A stretch of 64,000 bases of DNA from positions 124,001 to 188,000 of the forward strand of contig NZ_JAPEMT010000006.1 in the NCBI RefSeq assembly GCF_026342435.1. Direction: 5' to 3'. Below are positions 48,618 to 56,846 of the stretch, one piece after another. Below the pieces are notes generated by a model. That model was not told where the DNA came from, did not search any database, and saw only the letters and a list, made by a program, of their open reading frames with translations. The translations under genes were made by a program, and so were the position numbers. Origin of the DNA: Streptomyces sp. NBC_00237 (GTDB lineage: Bacteria > Actinomycetota > Actinomycetes > Streptomycetales > Streptomycetaceae). Every line of letters starts with the position of its first letter. Position 1 is the first letter of the stretch.

Positions 48618-49879
48618 AGCGCGACCCGAAGAGCGACTCGCAGCGCGATCCGAAGCACGGCCAGAAGAGCGCCCCCAAGCGCGACCCGAAGCGCGATCTG
48701 AAGCCGTCCCGGCTGTCGCCCCGTGACGTCCTGCGCGTCGGCGCGGTCGGCCTGCGCGCGCGTCGCACGCGCGTGGTGCTCTCCGCGCTCGGCATCGCCA
48801 TCGGCATCGCGACGATGGTCGCGGTCGTCGGGCTCTCCGAGTCGAGCCGCGCCGATCTGATGGCCCAGCTCGACCGCCTCGGCACGAATCTGCTGACCGC
48901 CAGCGCGGGGGAGGACCTCGGAGGCAAGCCCGTCAAGCTGCCCAAGACCGCCGTCGCCATGGTCGAGCGCATCGGCCCGGTGCAGCACGCCACCGCCACG
49001 GGCGAGGTCGACACCCGTATCCGGCGCAGTGACGTGGTGCCGAAGGAGCGCACCGCCGGTGTCACCACTCAGGCGGCCCGTACGGACCTCCTGAGCACCC
49101 TCGGGGGCAGGGTCGCCCGGGGGGTGTGGCTGAACACGGCCAACGAGCGCCTGCCGGTGACGGTCCTCGGTTCGGTGGCCGCCGAGCGGATCGGAGTCAC
49201 CCGCCCCGGCGAGACGATCATGATGGGCGACCTGCGCGTGGTCGTCGTCGGCATCCTCGAACCGATCGAGCTCGTCCCCAACCTGGACCGCGTCGCCCTG
49301 GTCGGCTTCCCCGCCGCCGAACGCCACTTCGGCTTCGACGGCCACCCCACCACGGTCTTCGAGCGGTCCACGGACGCGTCGGTCGAAGACGTACGGGCGA
49401 TCCTGGCCCGCACCATCAGCCCCGGCGACGGAACGGGCGTCAGGGTCTCCCGGCCCTCCGACGCGTTGGCGGCCAAGGCCGCCACGGACAAGGGGCTGAC
49501 GACGCTGATGCTGGGGCTCGGTGCGGTGGCGCTGCTGGTCGGCGGGGTGGGGGTCGCCAACACCATGGTGATCTCGGTACTGGAGAGGCGGCAGGAGATC
49601 GGGCTGCGGAGGTCACTGGGGGCGACGAGGGGCGACATCCGGATTCAGTTCCTGACGGAGTCGCTGCTGCTGTCCGCGCTGGGGGGTGCGACGGGGGCGG
49701 TGCTCGGGGCGCTGGCGACGTACGGCTTCGCGCGGGTGCAGGGGTGGATGGCGGTGGTCCCGCCCTGGTCCCTCGCGGGCGGCCTGGCCGCGACCCTCCT
49801 CATCGGAGTGCTCGCGGGCCTCTACCCAGCCGTCCGCGCCTCCCGCCTCCACCCGACGGTCGCGCTCAACGCCACGTGA
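48614..49879 (+). CDS. ABC transporter permease (MacB/FtsX type)
   Basis: A 421-residue permease. An unusual N-terminal run of RDPK repeats (KRDPKSDSQRDPKHGQ) of about 30 residues precedes LSPRDVLRVGAVGLRARRTR. Helix 1 is VVLSALGIAIGIATMVAVVG, followed by an extracytoplasmic MacB-PCD domain. Three C-terminal helices form the FtsX core, with VLERRQEIGLRRSLGATRGDI as the coupling helix region. Operon end: a stem-loop follows at 49893. Confidence 0.9.
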   Translation: MKRDPKSDSQRDPKHGQKSAPKRDPKRDLKPSRLSPRDVLRVGAVGLRARRTRVVLSALGIAIGIATMVAVVGLSESSRADLMAQLDRLGTNLLTASAGEDLGGKPVKLPKTAVAMVERIGPVQHATATGEVDTRIRRSDVVPKERTAGVTTQAARTDLLSTLGGRVARGVWLNTANERLPVTVLGSVAAERIGVTRPGETIMMGDLRVVVVGILEPIELVPNLDRVALVGFPAAERHFGFDGHPTTVFERSTDASVEDVRAILARTISPGDGTGVRVSRPSDALAAKAATDKGLTTLMLGLGAVALLVGGVGVANTMVISVLERRQEIGLRRSLGATRGDIRIQFLTESLLLSALGGATGAVLGALATYGFARVQGWMAVVPPWSLAGGLAATLLIGVLAGLYPAVRASRLHPTVALNAT

Positions 49880-49892
49880 CGCCCGAGCCCCT

Positions 49893-49928
49893 GCGGGGCT
49901 CCCGCCTCCCCCTCCAGGGGAGCCCCGC
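49893..49928 (+). terminator. Stem-loop after the ABC exporter operon
   Basis: GCGGGGCTCCC at 49893-49903 is exactly complementary to 49918-49928, 14-base loop, starting 13 bp after the permease stop. No T-run. Confidence 0.7.
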
Positions 49929-49969
49929 ACACCTCGGCGAAACCCCCTGACCAGCTACTGTCGGAGACT

Positions 49970-52177
49970 ATGAGCTGGCTCCACGCCCTGAAGCACACCG
50001 CCCGCTCCGGACTCAAAGTCGAACGACAGCGCCTCGACCCCCTCGTCGCCGTCCGGGCCGCCGTCGGGCTGGCCCTCGTCGTCGGTGCCGCCCTGTACCT
50101 GTTCGGCCCTGCCGTCGCCGCCAGCTCCGCCTTCGGAGCCTTCCAGGCGGCCCTCGCGACCTTCCAGCGGTCCTGGCGCACCCGGCCCGTCCTCGCCCTC
50201 GCCTCGGGCGCCAGCCTCGCCGTCACGACCTTCGTGGGGTACCTGACCGGCGCTCACCCGGCCCTGTTCGTCAGCCTCCTGGCCGTATGGACCTTTCTGG
50301 CGGGGCTGACCTGGGCCGTCGGCCCGACGGCGGGCATGATCGCCAGTTCCAACGTCGCCATCATGCTGGTCACGGTCACCCTGCCGACGTCGGTCGGGGC
50401 CGCCGCCCAGCACGCCGGAATGATCATGGTCGGCGGGATCGTCCAGGCGGTGCTCATCGTGCTCTTCCCGGTACGGAGGTGGGGCGCCCAGCGGGACGCC
50501 CTCGCCGACGCCCTGGCCGCCGAGGCCGACTACGCACGCAGGCTGCGGCACGACCCCGTCGCGCCGTTCGACCCCGAGCCCCTCATGAACGCCCGCAGCG
50601 CCGCCGCGATCACCCCCCGGCAGGCCCGCCGCCGCCCCGCCGAACTGCACGGTGCGCGCGGCCTGGCGGAACGTATCCGCCCCGTCCTCGCCTCCCTCGC
50701 CGACCCGGCCCTCGGCGTCCCCGCCGAGGGCGAGCAGCGCGCCCGGGTGAGGGAACTGCTCGCCGCCGCCGGGTCCACCCTCGACGCCGCCGCCCGCGCC
50801 GTGCGGCACGGCGAGCCCGTCACCATGTCGCCCGCGGCCAGGGCGGTGCTCGCCGTGCCCAAGGAGGGTGCGGTGCTCACCGGCCCCGCCAGGCGCGCCG
50901 AGTCCCGCCTCATCAGCCTGCTGCGCGACGTCATCGAGACCGCCCAGGGCACCGGCACCACCGACGCAGGGCGCACCACCCCCGACCGCAGCCCCACCGA
51001 GGACACCGCCTACCGCACCGCCCGCCGCCTCGCGCTCGGTGCCGCCCGCCGGGTCGCCCGCCGCCCCGAGCACCGTGCCGACCCGCACGACCACCTGCAC
51101 CGGCCCACCGTTCCCGGACTGATCCCCGTCGCCCTGCGTGCCATGCGCGCGGAACTGCGCCGTGACTCCCCGGTGTTCCGGCACGCCGTACGGGTCGCCG
51201 TCGTCGCCGCCACCGGGTACGCCGTCGGCGCCTCCCTGCCGCTCGGCCACGGCTACTGGGCGCCCATGGCCTCCGTGATGGTGATGCGGCCCGACTTCTC
51301 CCAGACGTACTCCCGTGCGGTGGCCCGCTTCGGCGGCACCCTGCTGGGCGTCGCCCTCGCGACAGGGCTGGTGCAACTCACACACCCGGACACCCGGCTG
51401 TCCGCAGCGCTCGCCGTGGGGTGCGCGTTCCTGATGTTCCTGCTGCTGCGCACCGGGTACGCCGTCACCCAGGTGTGCGTCTCCGGGTACGTCGTCTTCC
51501 TCCTCGGCATGGGCGGCCTCCAGTGGACGCAGACCGTCCCCGAACGCGTGGTGCTCACCCTCGCTGGCGGACTCCTGGCGATGCTCGCGTACGCCGTCTA
51601 CCCGGCCTGGGAGACCCCGCGCCTGCGCACCCGCCTCGCCGACTGGCTGATCGCCGACGGGCGGTACGCGACGGCCGTCCTCCAGCGGTACGCCGACCCG
51701 GCGGGCGCTCCTCGTGACGCCGTACGGGAAGCGCTGCTGGCCACCCGGGAGGCCAGGGTCGCCTGGCAGGACGCCCTGGAGCGGGCCGCCAACGAGCCCG
51801 TACGCCACCGGGGCCTGTCCCGCACCGCCGCCGACGACGCCCCGCACGCGCTGGCCCAGCTCGCCCGGGTGGCCATGCTGATGGAGGCCCACCTCCCGGC
51901 CCGCGACACCACCCCGGTACCCGCGGCGGCCGCCCTCGCGGAGGCACTCCGTACGGACGTCGAGGCCGCCGCCCGCGCGGTGCGCGAGAGGCGCACCCCG
52001 CGCTGGGACGCCTTCCGGGCGGCCCTGGACGCGTGGGACGCCCAGGACGCCGCAGGTGACGACAAGGTCGTACGGAAGGGAGCGGGCCTCCTTCTTGAGG
52101 CGCTGGACGAACTCGCCCACGCCCTGGACGCCGAAGGGCCGCGCCCCCAGGGGAGCGCGGCCCGCACTGCTGCGTAG
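49970..52177 (+). CDS. FUSC-family membrane transporter
   Basis: A 735-residue protein with two clusters of membrane helices (about 25-165 and 405-545) separated and followed by helical cytoplasmic parts. The second cluster has the FUSC core: GHGYWAPMASVMVMRPDFSQ, ARFGGTLLGVALATGL and LLLRTGYAVTQVCVSGYVVF. Relatives (fusaric acid resistance, AaeB) export aromatic acids. Stands alone, 90 bp after the ABC operon. Confidence 0.85.
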   Translation: MSWLHALKHTARSGLKVERQRLDPLVAVRAAVGLALVVGAALYLFGPAVAASSAFGAFQAALATFQRSWRTRPVLALASGASLAVTTFVGYLTGAHPALFVSLLAVWTFLAGLTWAVGPTAGMIASSNVAIMLVTVTLPTSVGAAAQHAGMIMVGGIVQAVLIVLFPVRRWGAQRDALADALAAEADYARRLRHDPVAPFDPEPLMNARSAAAITPRQARRRPAELHGARGLAERIRPVLASLADPALGVPAEGEQRARVRELLAAAGSTLDAAARAVRHGEPVTMSPAARAVLAVPKEGAVLTGPARRAESRLISLLRDVIETAQGTGTTDAGRTTPDRSPTEDTAYRTARRLALGAARRVARRPEHRADPHDHLHRPTVPGLIPVALRAMRAELRRDSPVFRHAVRVAVVAATGYAVGASLPLGHGYWAPMASVMVMRPDFSQTYSRAVARFGGTLLGVALATGLVQLTHPDTRLSAALAVGCAFLMFLLLRTGYAVTQVCVSGYVVFLLGMGGLQWTQTVPERVVLTLAGGLLAMLAYAVYPAWETPRLRTRLADWLIADGRYATAVLQRYADPAGAPRDAVREALLATREARVAWQDALERAANEPVRHRGLSRTAADDAPHALAQLARVAMLMEAHLPARDTTPVPAAAALAEALRTDVEAAARAVRERRTPRWDAFRAALDAWDAQDAAGDDKVVRKGAGLLLEALDELAHALDAEGPRPQGSAARTAA

Positions 52178-52235
52178 AGGCATCGCGTGGAGCACCTCCG
52201 TGTGGAGCACGGCGGAGAGCACCTCAAAGAAGGTG

Positions 52236-52340
52236 CACCGGACACCTCAGCACCGGACACCTCAGCACCGGACACCTCAGCACCGGACACCTCAGCACCG
52301 GACACCTCAGCACCGGACACCTCAGCACCGGACACCTCAG
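52236..52340. repeat. Minisatellite: seven identical 15-bp copies
   Basis: CACCGGACACCTCAG is repeated seven times without change from 52236 to 52340. The stop codon of the lipoprotein gene (TCA on this strand, 52337-52339) lies in the last copy, so the array forms its 3' trailer. Perfect identity suggests recent expansion. There are no spacers, so it is not CRISPR. Confidence 0.97.
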
Positions 52341-52870
52341 GAGCCCGGCAGCTTCGGCATGCTCGGCAGATCCGTCGGGATGCCCGAGGGGAGCCCGTTC
52401 GCGGGCGCCTTGGTGAACGTGTCCTCGATGCCGCTGCCCTCCCACTTCACCGTGAGGGTCTTGCCGTCCGGACCGGGGGTCGCCGTCCCCTTGCTGCGGG
52501 CGGTGTCGCCGTTCGCGCACTTGAGGCTCAGCGTGACGGTCCCCTGGCGGGACACCGTGCCCGAGCAGATGTTCTCGCCCGCGATCCCCGCCATGCCGTC
52601 GTGCACGGACAGCGCGACCAGCTTGCCGTCGGTGGTGGCGGCCCACTCGCCGTCGACGGACCCGGCCCCGGCGTCCCCCGCGGGCGGGGTGCTGGCGCCT
52701 CCCGTGGCGCTTGCGCCGGCGCTCGGCGCGCTGCCCGTCGGCTTCCCCTTGTCTGTCGCGCCGTCGCCCTTGCCACTGTCGCTGCTGCAACCGGTCAGCA
52801 GGAGCACCGCTGCGAGAGCGGCCGTTCCGGCGGCGGTGCGTACGTAACTGTGCACTCCGGTTCTCCCCAT
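52337..52870 (-). CDS. Secreted lipoprotein, unknown function
   Basis: A 177-residue lipoprotein. The signal is VRTAAGTAALAAVLLLTGC with the lipobox LLTGC, then a Gly/Ser/Ala/Thr linker of about 40 residues. The mature domain has VDGEWAATTDGKLVALSVHD, GENICSGTVSRQG and SLKCANGDTARSKG (two Cys, possible disulfide) and resembles small beta-sandwich lipoproteins. The last residues are Leu/Pro/Ser-rich. ATG at 52870 chosen for a short n-region. Confidence 0.8.
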   Translation of the reverse strand: MGRTGVHSYVRTAAGTAALAAVLLLTGCSSDSGKGDGATDKGKPTGSAPSAGASATGGASTPPAGDAGAGSVDGEWAATTDGKLVALSVHDGMAGIAGENICSGTVSRQGTVTLSLKCANGDTARSKGTATPGPDGKTLTVKWEGSGIEDTFTKAPANGLPSGIPTDLPSMPKLPGS

Positions 52871-52998
52871 GTGCGCTCGTACGGCGGTCAATTGGCCGCC
52901 GGAAGGAACGGGTCAAGCTATCAGGGCGTCTACAGAGGAAGTGCATACAGGGAGATCGCTATTACGGCCGTCTGCTTCTGTAGTCAAGAGGCAACCCC

Positions 52999-53047
52999 GC
53001 GTGCACGTGCATCTGCCCATGCATCTGCAGATGAACGAAGCTATGAT
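52999..53047 (+). promoter_or_regulatory. Operator copy 1 and promoter of the DUF397 gene
   Basis: A 30-bp element (52999-53028) contains GTGCACGTGCATCTGC and a second TGCATCTGC 12 bp after the first. A -35 ATGCAT (53019) and -10 TATGAT (53042-53047) with a 17-bp spacer place the second half-site on the -35. CATCTGCAGATG (53022-53033) is a perfect palindrome. A near-identical inverted copy is at 54011-54040. Confidence 0.7.
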
Positions 53048-53102
53048 CCGGGTCAGTTGACAGTTCGGCAGTAGTTGACACCAGCGCATCCGGGAGCGAC
53101 CT

Positions 53103-53342
53103 GTGCACCACGCGTACAACGGCATGGCGGCCACAGAGCTTCACGGGGTGGTCTGGCAGAAGAGCAGGCACAGCAACTCGCAGGGCACCTGCGTGGAGTT
53201 CGCGAAACTGCCCGGTGGCAACGTTGCCGTGCGCAATTCGCGGCACCCCGAGGGGCCCGCGCTCGTCTACACGCCGGCGGAGATAGAGGCGATGCTGCTC
53301 GGCATCAAGGACGGCGAGTTCGACCACCTCATCGGGAACTGA
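53103..53342 (+). CDS. DUF397 protein
   Basis: A 79-residue protein with the whole DUF397 domain: GVVWQKSRHSNSQGTCVEFA, VAVRNSRHPEGPALVYTPAE and FLxG-like GEFDHLIGN. Such proteins are small partners encoded beside XRE regulators of the WhiJ type and GHKL ATPases in Streptomyces, where they modulate the regulator. GTG start. Confidence 0.88.
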   Translation: MHHAYNGMAATELHGVVWQKSRHSNSQGTCVEFAKLPGGNVAVRNSRHPEGPALVYTPAEIEAMLLGIKDGEFDHLIGN

Positions 53343-53384
53343 GGGCCGGACCCGGCGCTGTGGGGGCCGTACGGCCCCGAGTCC

Positions 53385-53879
53385 CTAGGCCCGCTCGTCC
53401 CGCAGCTGGAACAGCGCCCACACGACCTTGCCGTGCAGCGTGCCCGCCAGAGGGTGCCAGCCCCAGCTGTCGCTGAACGAGTCCACCAGGAACAGCCCCC
53501 GCCCCGACTCCGCCGAGAAGTCCTCGCTCGCACGCGCGGAGGGGCCTTCGTGGCTGGGATCCCGCACGGCACACACCAGCCCCGCGTTCCAGTGCATCAG
53601 GTGCAGCCGCACCGGAGGTTCGTTCTCGCGCGGGGGGTCCGCGGGGAGGGCGTGCCGCAGCGCGTTGGTGACGAGTTCGGAGACGACCAGGGCGACGTCG
53701 TCGAAGCGGTTCTCCAGGTTCCACTGGCACAGCGTGCTGCGGGTGAACTTCCGTGCTCCGCGCACCGCTTCGTACCGTGCGGGCAGCGCGCACGAGGCCG
53801 AGGAGGAGGCGTCGTCGGGTCCGACGGGGGGAAGGCCCTGCCGTAACGGCACAAGCATGGTCGATCCATTCGTCCCCAT
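53385..53879 (-). CDS. GHKL ATP-binding protein (anti-sigma-like)
   Basis: A 164-residue HATPase_c protein. N box VVSELVTNALRHA, G1 box CAVRDPSHEGPSARA (with DxS instead of DxG), and G2 box ESGRGLFLVDSFSDSWGW. Typical of the serine-kinase-like ATPases (AbaA/RsbW relatives) in DUF397/XRE loci. It converges on the DUF397 gene (42-bp gap). ATG at 53879 (MGTNGSTMLV). Its promoter region carries operator copy 2. Confidence 0.85.
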   Translation of the reverse strand: MGTNGSTMLVPLRQGLPPVGPDDASSSASCALPARYEAVRGARKFTRSTLCQWNLENRFDDVALVVSELVTNALRHALPADPPRENEPPVRLHLMHWNAGLVCAVRDPSHEGPSARASEDFSAESGRGLFLVDSFSDSWGWHPLAGTLHGKVVWALFQLRDERA

Positions 53880-53997
53880 GCGGGCACTCCCGACTGTCAC
53901 GGTCGCGGCGAACAGCGGCGGCCGAACGCTGGCGTCCACGGGGGAACGGAAGCGAGGGGCGAACGCTGGTGGTCATACGTGCGCGCGGACCATGGTT

Positions 53998-54132
53998 CCG
54001 AATGCGTACGGCAGATGCAAGGGCAGATGCACGTGCACGCGCCTGACTTGGACAACAGCGTGCCGTTTCTTGCTCATTTCTTCCCCGGACCACTTTCATA
54101 GCATTGCCATTTCTGTAACCGAATGCGTACGG
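53998..54132. promoter_or_regulatory. Operator copy 2 and 14-bp direct repeats between the ATPase and XRE genes
   Basis: 54011-54040, read on the minus strand, matches the operator at 52999-53028 in 29 of 30 positions, with TTGCAT in the -35 position for the ATPase gene. In addition CCGAATGCGTACGG occurs twice, at 53998-54011 (touching the operator) and 54119-54132 (90 bp before the XRE start). The rest of 53880-54221 is unusually A/T-rich and gene-free. Confidence 0.65.
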
Positions 54133-54221
54133 GCTGAAGCGTTTTGGTGGCAGACTTCGGCTCTCGGGACCTTGGGGGAGGGCCTCGCGCACAGAGATGA
54201 ACGAGAGGGAGGGCCGGAGAG

Positions 54222-55085
54222 GTGACCGCAGGCGAGTCGAGCGGATCGGTGGTCCGACGCATCCTGCTGGGCTCACAGCTCAGGCGCCTGCGCGAGTCGC
54301 GCGGCATCACCCGCGAGGCGGCCGGCTACTCGATCCGTGCATCCGAATCGAAGATCAGCCGCATGGAGTTGGGACGGGTGAGCTTCAAGGCCAGGGACGT
54401 GGAGGACCTCCTCACGCTCTACGGCGTGACGGACGGGGCGGAGCGCGAGTCGTTGCTCGCGCTGGCGCGAGAGGCCAACCTCGCGGGCTGGTGGCACAGT
54501 TACGGCGACGTCCTGCCGGGCTGGTTCCAGACGTACGTCGGACTGGAGGGCGCGGCCTCCCTGATCCGGATCTACGAGGTCCAGTTCGTGCACGGCCTGC
54601 TCCAGACCGAGGCGTACGCGCACGCCGTCGTCTCGCGCGGCATCCCGAACGCCACGGCCGCCGAGGTCGACCGCAGGGTCTCCCTCCGCCTCGACCGGCA
54701 GAAGGTCCTGGTCGCCGAGCGTTCCCCGCACTTCCACGCCGTACTCGACGAGGCGGCGCTGCGCCGCCCGTACGGCGACCGGAGCGTCATGCGGGGGCAG
54801 TTGCAGCACCTCATCGACATCTCCGAGCGGGAGAACGTCACGCTCCAGGTGATGCCCTTCAACTTCGGCGGGCACGCGGGCGAGAGCGGCGCCTTCACCC
54901 TGCTGAGCTTCCCCGAGTCCGACCTCTCCGACCTCGTCTACCTGGAGCAGCTGACCAGCGCGCTCTACCTGGACAAGCGCGAGGAGGTGGCCCAGTACGA
55001 ACGCGTGATGGACCGCCTCCAGGGCGACTGCCCGAGCCCTTCCGAGACCCGGGACGTCCTGCGTGGACTCCTTCAACTGCTGTGA
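54222..55085 (+). CDS. XRE-family regulator with DUF5753 (WhiJ type)
   Basis: A 287-residue protein. The helix-turn-helix is LGSQLRRLRESRGITREAAG with IRASESKISRMELGRVSFKA at about 15-60. The DUF5753 domain is about 95-280: LIRIYEVQFVHGLLQTEAYA, LDRQKVLVAERSPHFHAVLDE, NVTLQVMPFNFGG and DLVYLEQLTSALYLDK. It is the DNA-binding member of the DUF397/ATPase locus and the likely reader of the twin operators. GTG start after GGAGAGG. Confidence 0.9.
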   Translation: MTAGESSGSVVRRILLGSQLRRLRESRGITREAAGYSIRASESKISRMELGRVSFKARDVEDLLTLYGVTDGAERESLLALAREANLAGWWHSYGDVLPGWFQTYVGLEGAASLIRIYEVQFVHGLLQTEAYAHAVVSRGIPNATAAEVDRRVSLRLDRQKVLVAERSPHFHAVLDEAALRRPYGDRSVMRGQLQHLIDISERENVTLQVMPFNFGGHAGESGAFTLLSFPESDLSDLVYLEQLTSALYLDKREEVAQYERVMDRLQGDCPSPSETRDVLRGLLQLL

Positions 55086-55248
55086 TCCGAATGTCCGTTG
55101 ACGCAACCTCGGGCTCGCATTGAGCATCAGAGGGAACGGAGAACAGCGCGAACACCGACAGCACCAGGAGCACCGGAGCCACCGGGGCGCCACGGAGCCG
55201 AGCACCACACGGCGACGCGACGGAGCGGAAGCAGAGCTAAGGGATCAC

Positions 55249-56706
55249 ATGTCCTACTTCACCGACCTGGCCCACCAGTACATCGACGGCGAGTGGCGGA
55301 CCGGCAGCGGCTCGTGGGACATCATCGACTTCAACCCGTACAACGGGGAGAAGCTCGCCGCGATCACTGTCGCGTCCGTCGCCGAGGTGGACGACGCCTA
55401 CCGTGCCGCCGAACGCGCCCAGCGCGCGTGGGCGGGCGTGAACGCCTACGCGCGCAGAGACGTCGTCGAACGGGTGCTGCGCCTGGTGGAGGAGCGCGAG
55501 GACGAGATCGTCGCCGCGATCACCGAGGAGGTCGGCGGCACCCTGGTGAAGGCCCGGTTCGAGGTGGGCCTGGCGAAGGAGTTCCTGCGCGAGGCCACCC
55601 AGCTGGCGACCCTTCCCGAGGGGCGCATCCTCGCCTCCCCGATCCCCGGCAAGGAGAACCGCGTCCACCGGCTCCCCGTCGGTGTCGTCGGCGTCATCAG
55701 CCCCTTCAACTTCCCCTTCCTCACCGGCATCAAGGCCGCAGCACCTGCGCTGGCGCTCGGCAACGCCGTCGTCATCAAGCCCAACCAGAACACCCCCGTC
55801 GTCGGCGGCGGACTCGTCGCGCACCTCTTCGAGGAGGCGGGGCTCCCCGCCGGACTGCTGAACGTCCTGATCACCGACATAGCCGAGATAGGCGACGCGC
55901 TCCTGGAGCACCCCGTCCCCAAGGTGATCTCCTTCACCGGCTCCGACCGCACCGGCCGCCACGTGGCCGCCGTCGCCGCCGCCCGCTTCAAGCGCACCGT
56001 GCTCTCCCTCAGCGGCAACAGCGCCCTGGTCGTCCTTGACGACGCGGACCTCGACTACGCCGTCGACGCGGCCGTCTTCAGCCGTTTCGTCTCCCAGGGC
56101 CAGGTCTGCATGGCGGCCAACCGGATCCTCGTCGACCGGTCCGTGGAGGCCGAGTTCACGGAGAAGTTCGTCGCCCGGGTGCGGAGTCTGCGCACTGGCG
56201 ACCCGGCCGACCCCGCCACCCAGCTCGGCCCCGTCATCAACACCTTCCACGCCGACGCCCTCACCGGCCTGGTCGACCAGGCCCTCGCGGCGGGCGCCAC
56301 CGCTCTCGTACGGGGCGCTACGCGCGGCAACCTGGTCGAACCCACGGTCCTCGCGGGGCTCCCGGAGGGCTCGCCCATCCTGGAACAGGAGATCTTCGGG
56401 CCCGTCGCCCTGCTGCTGGCCTTCGACGGCGAGGAGGAGGCCGTACGGATGGCCAACGACAGCCCGTACGGCCTGAGCGGCGCGGTGATGACCCGCAACG
56501 TGGAACGCGGTGTGCGCTTCGCCCAGCGCATCGAGACCGGCATGATGCACATCAACGACTCCACCATCCAGGACGACCCCCTGGTCGCCTTCGGCGGCGA
56601 GAAGGCGTCCGGGCTCGGGCGCATGAACGGCGAGTCGACGGTAGACGTCTTCACCACCCAGAAGTGGATCTCCGTGCAGCACGGCCGTTCGGAGTTCCCC
56701 TTCTGA
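55249..56706 (+). CDS. Aldehyde dehydrogenase (benzaldehyde-type) lacking the general-base Glu
   Basis: A 485-residue NAD(P)-dependent aldehyde dehydrogenase-like protein. PFNFP, KPNQNTPVVGG, and the NAD-binding FTGSDRTGRHVA are in place. The nucleophile is Cys287 in GQVCMAANRI. The Glu of the ELGG motif, 34 residues earlier, is Ser253 (LSLSGNSALVVLDDADLD). C-terminal EIFGPVALLLAF and GGEKASGLGRMNGE are normal. Deacylation by the usual mechanism may be impaired or use another base. Stand-alone gene, 163 bp after the XRE gene. ATG at 55249. Confidence 0.9.
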   Translation: MSYFTDLAHQYIDGEWRTGSGSWDIIDFNPYNGEKLAAITVASVAEVDDAYRAAERAQRAWAGVNAYARRDVVERVLRLVEEREDEIVAAITEEVGGTLVKARFEVGLAKEFLREATQLATLPEGRILASPIPGKENRVHRLPVGVVGVISPFNFPFLTGIKAAAPALALGNAVVIKPNQNTPVVGGGLVAHLFEEAGLPAGLLNVLITDIAEIGDALLEHPVPKVISFTGSDRTGRHVAAVAAARFKRTVLSLSGNSALVVLDDADLDYAVDAAVFSRFVSQGQVCMAANRILVDRSVEAEFTEKFVARVRSLRTGDPADPATQLGPVINTFHADALTGLVDQALAAGATALVRGATRGNLVEPTVLAGLPEGSPILEQEIFGPVALLLAFDGEEEAVRMANDSPYGLSGAVMTRNVERGVRFAQRIETGMMHINDSTIQDDPLVAFGGEKASGLGRMNGESTVDVFTTQKWISVQHGRSEFPF

Positions 56707-56846
56707 CGCTGCGACGTGTCTGATGCTTCGACGTGTCTGATGCTTCGACGTGTCAGGCGCTGTGACTTGCGGACAGTAGTTGTCCGCAAGCCTTCCTAAT
56801 GTGGTCCACGTACCGCACAGCGACTCCCACCGAAGGATGGCCCGCC

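Noticed and set aside
52236..52340. CRISPR array
   Set aside because: Identical 15-bp units are directly contiguous with no spacers, and there are no cas genes.
56707..56760. GACGTGTC triplicate as an operator array
   Set aside because: Short degenerate tandem repeat right after the aldehyde dehydrogenase stop; position and sequence do not suggest regulation of the next gene.
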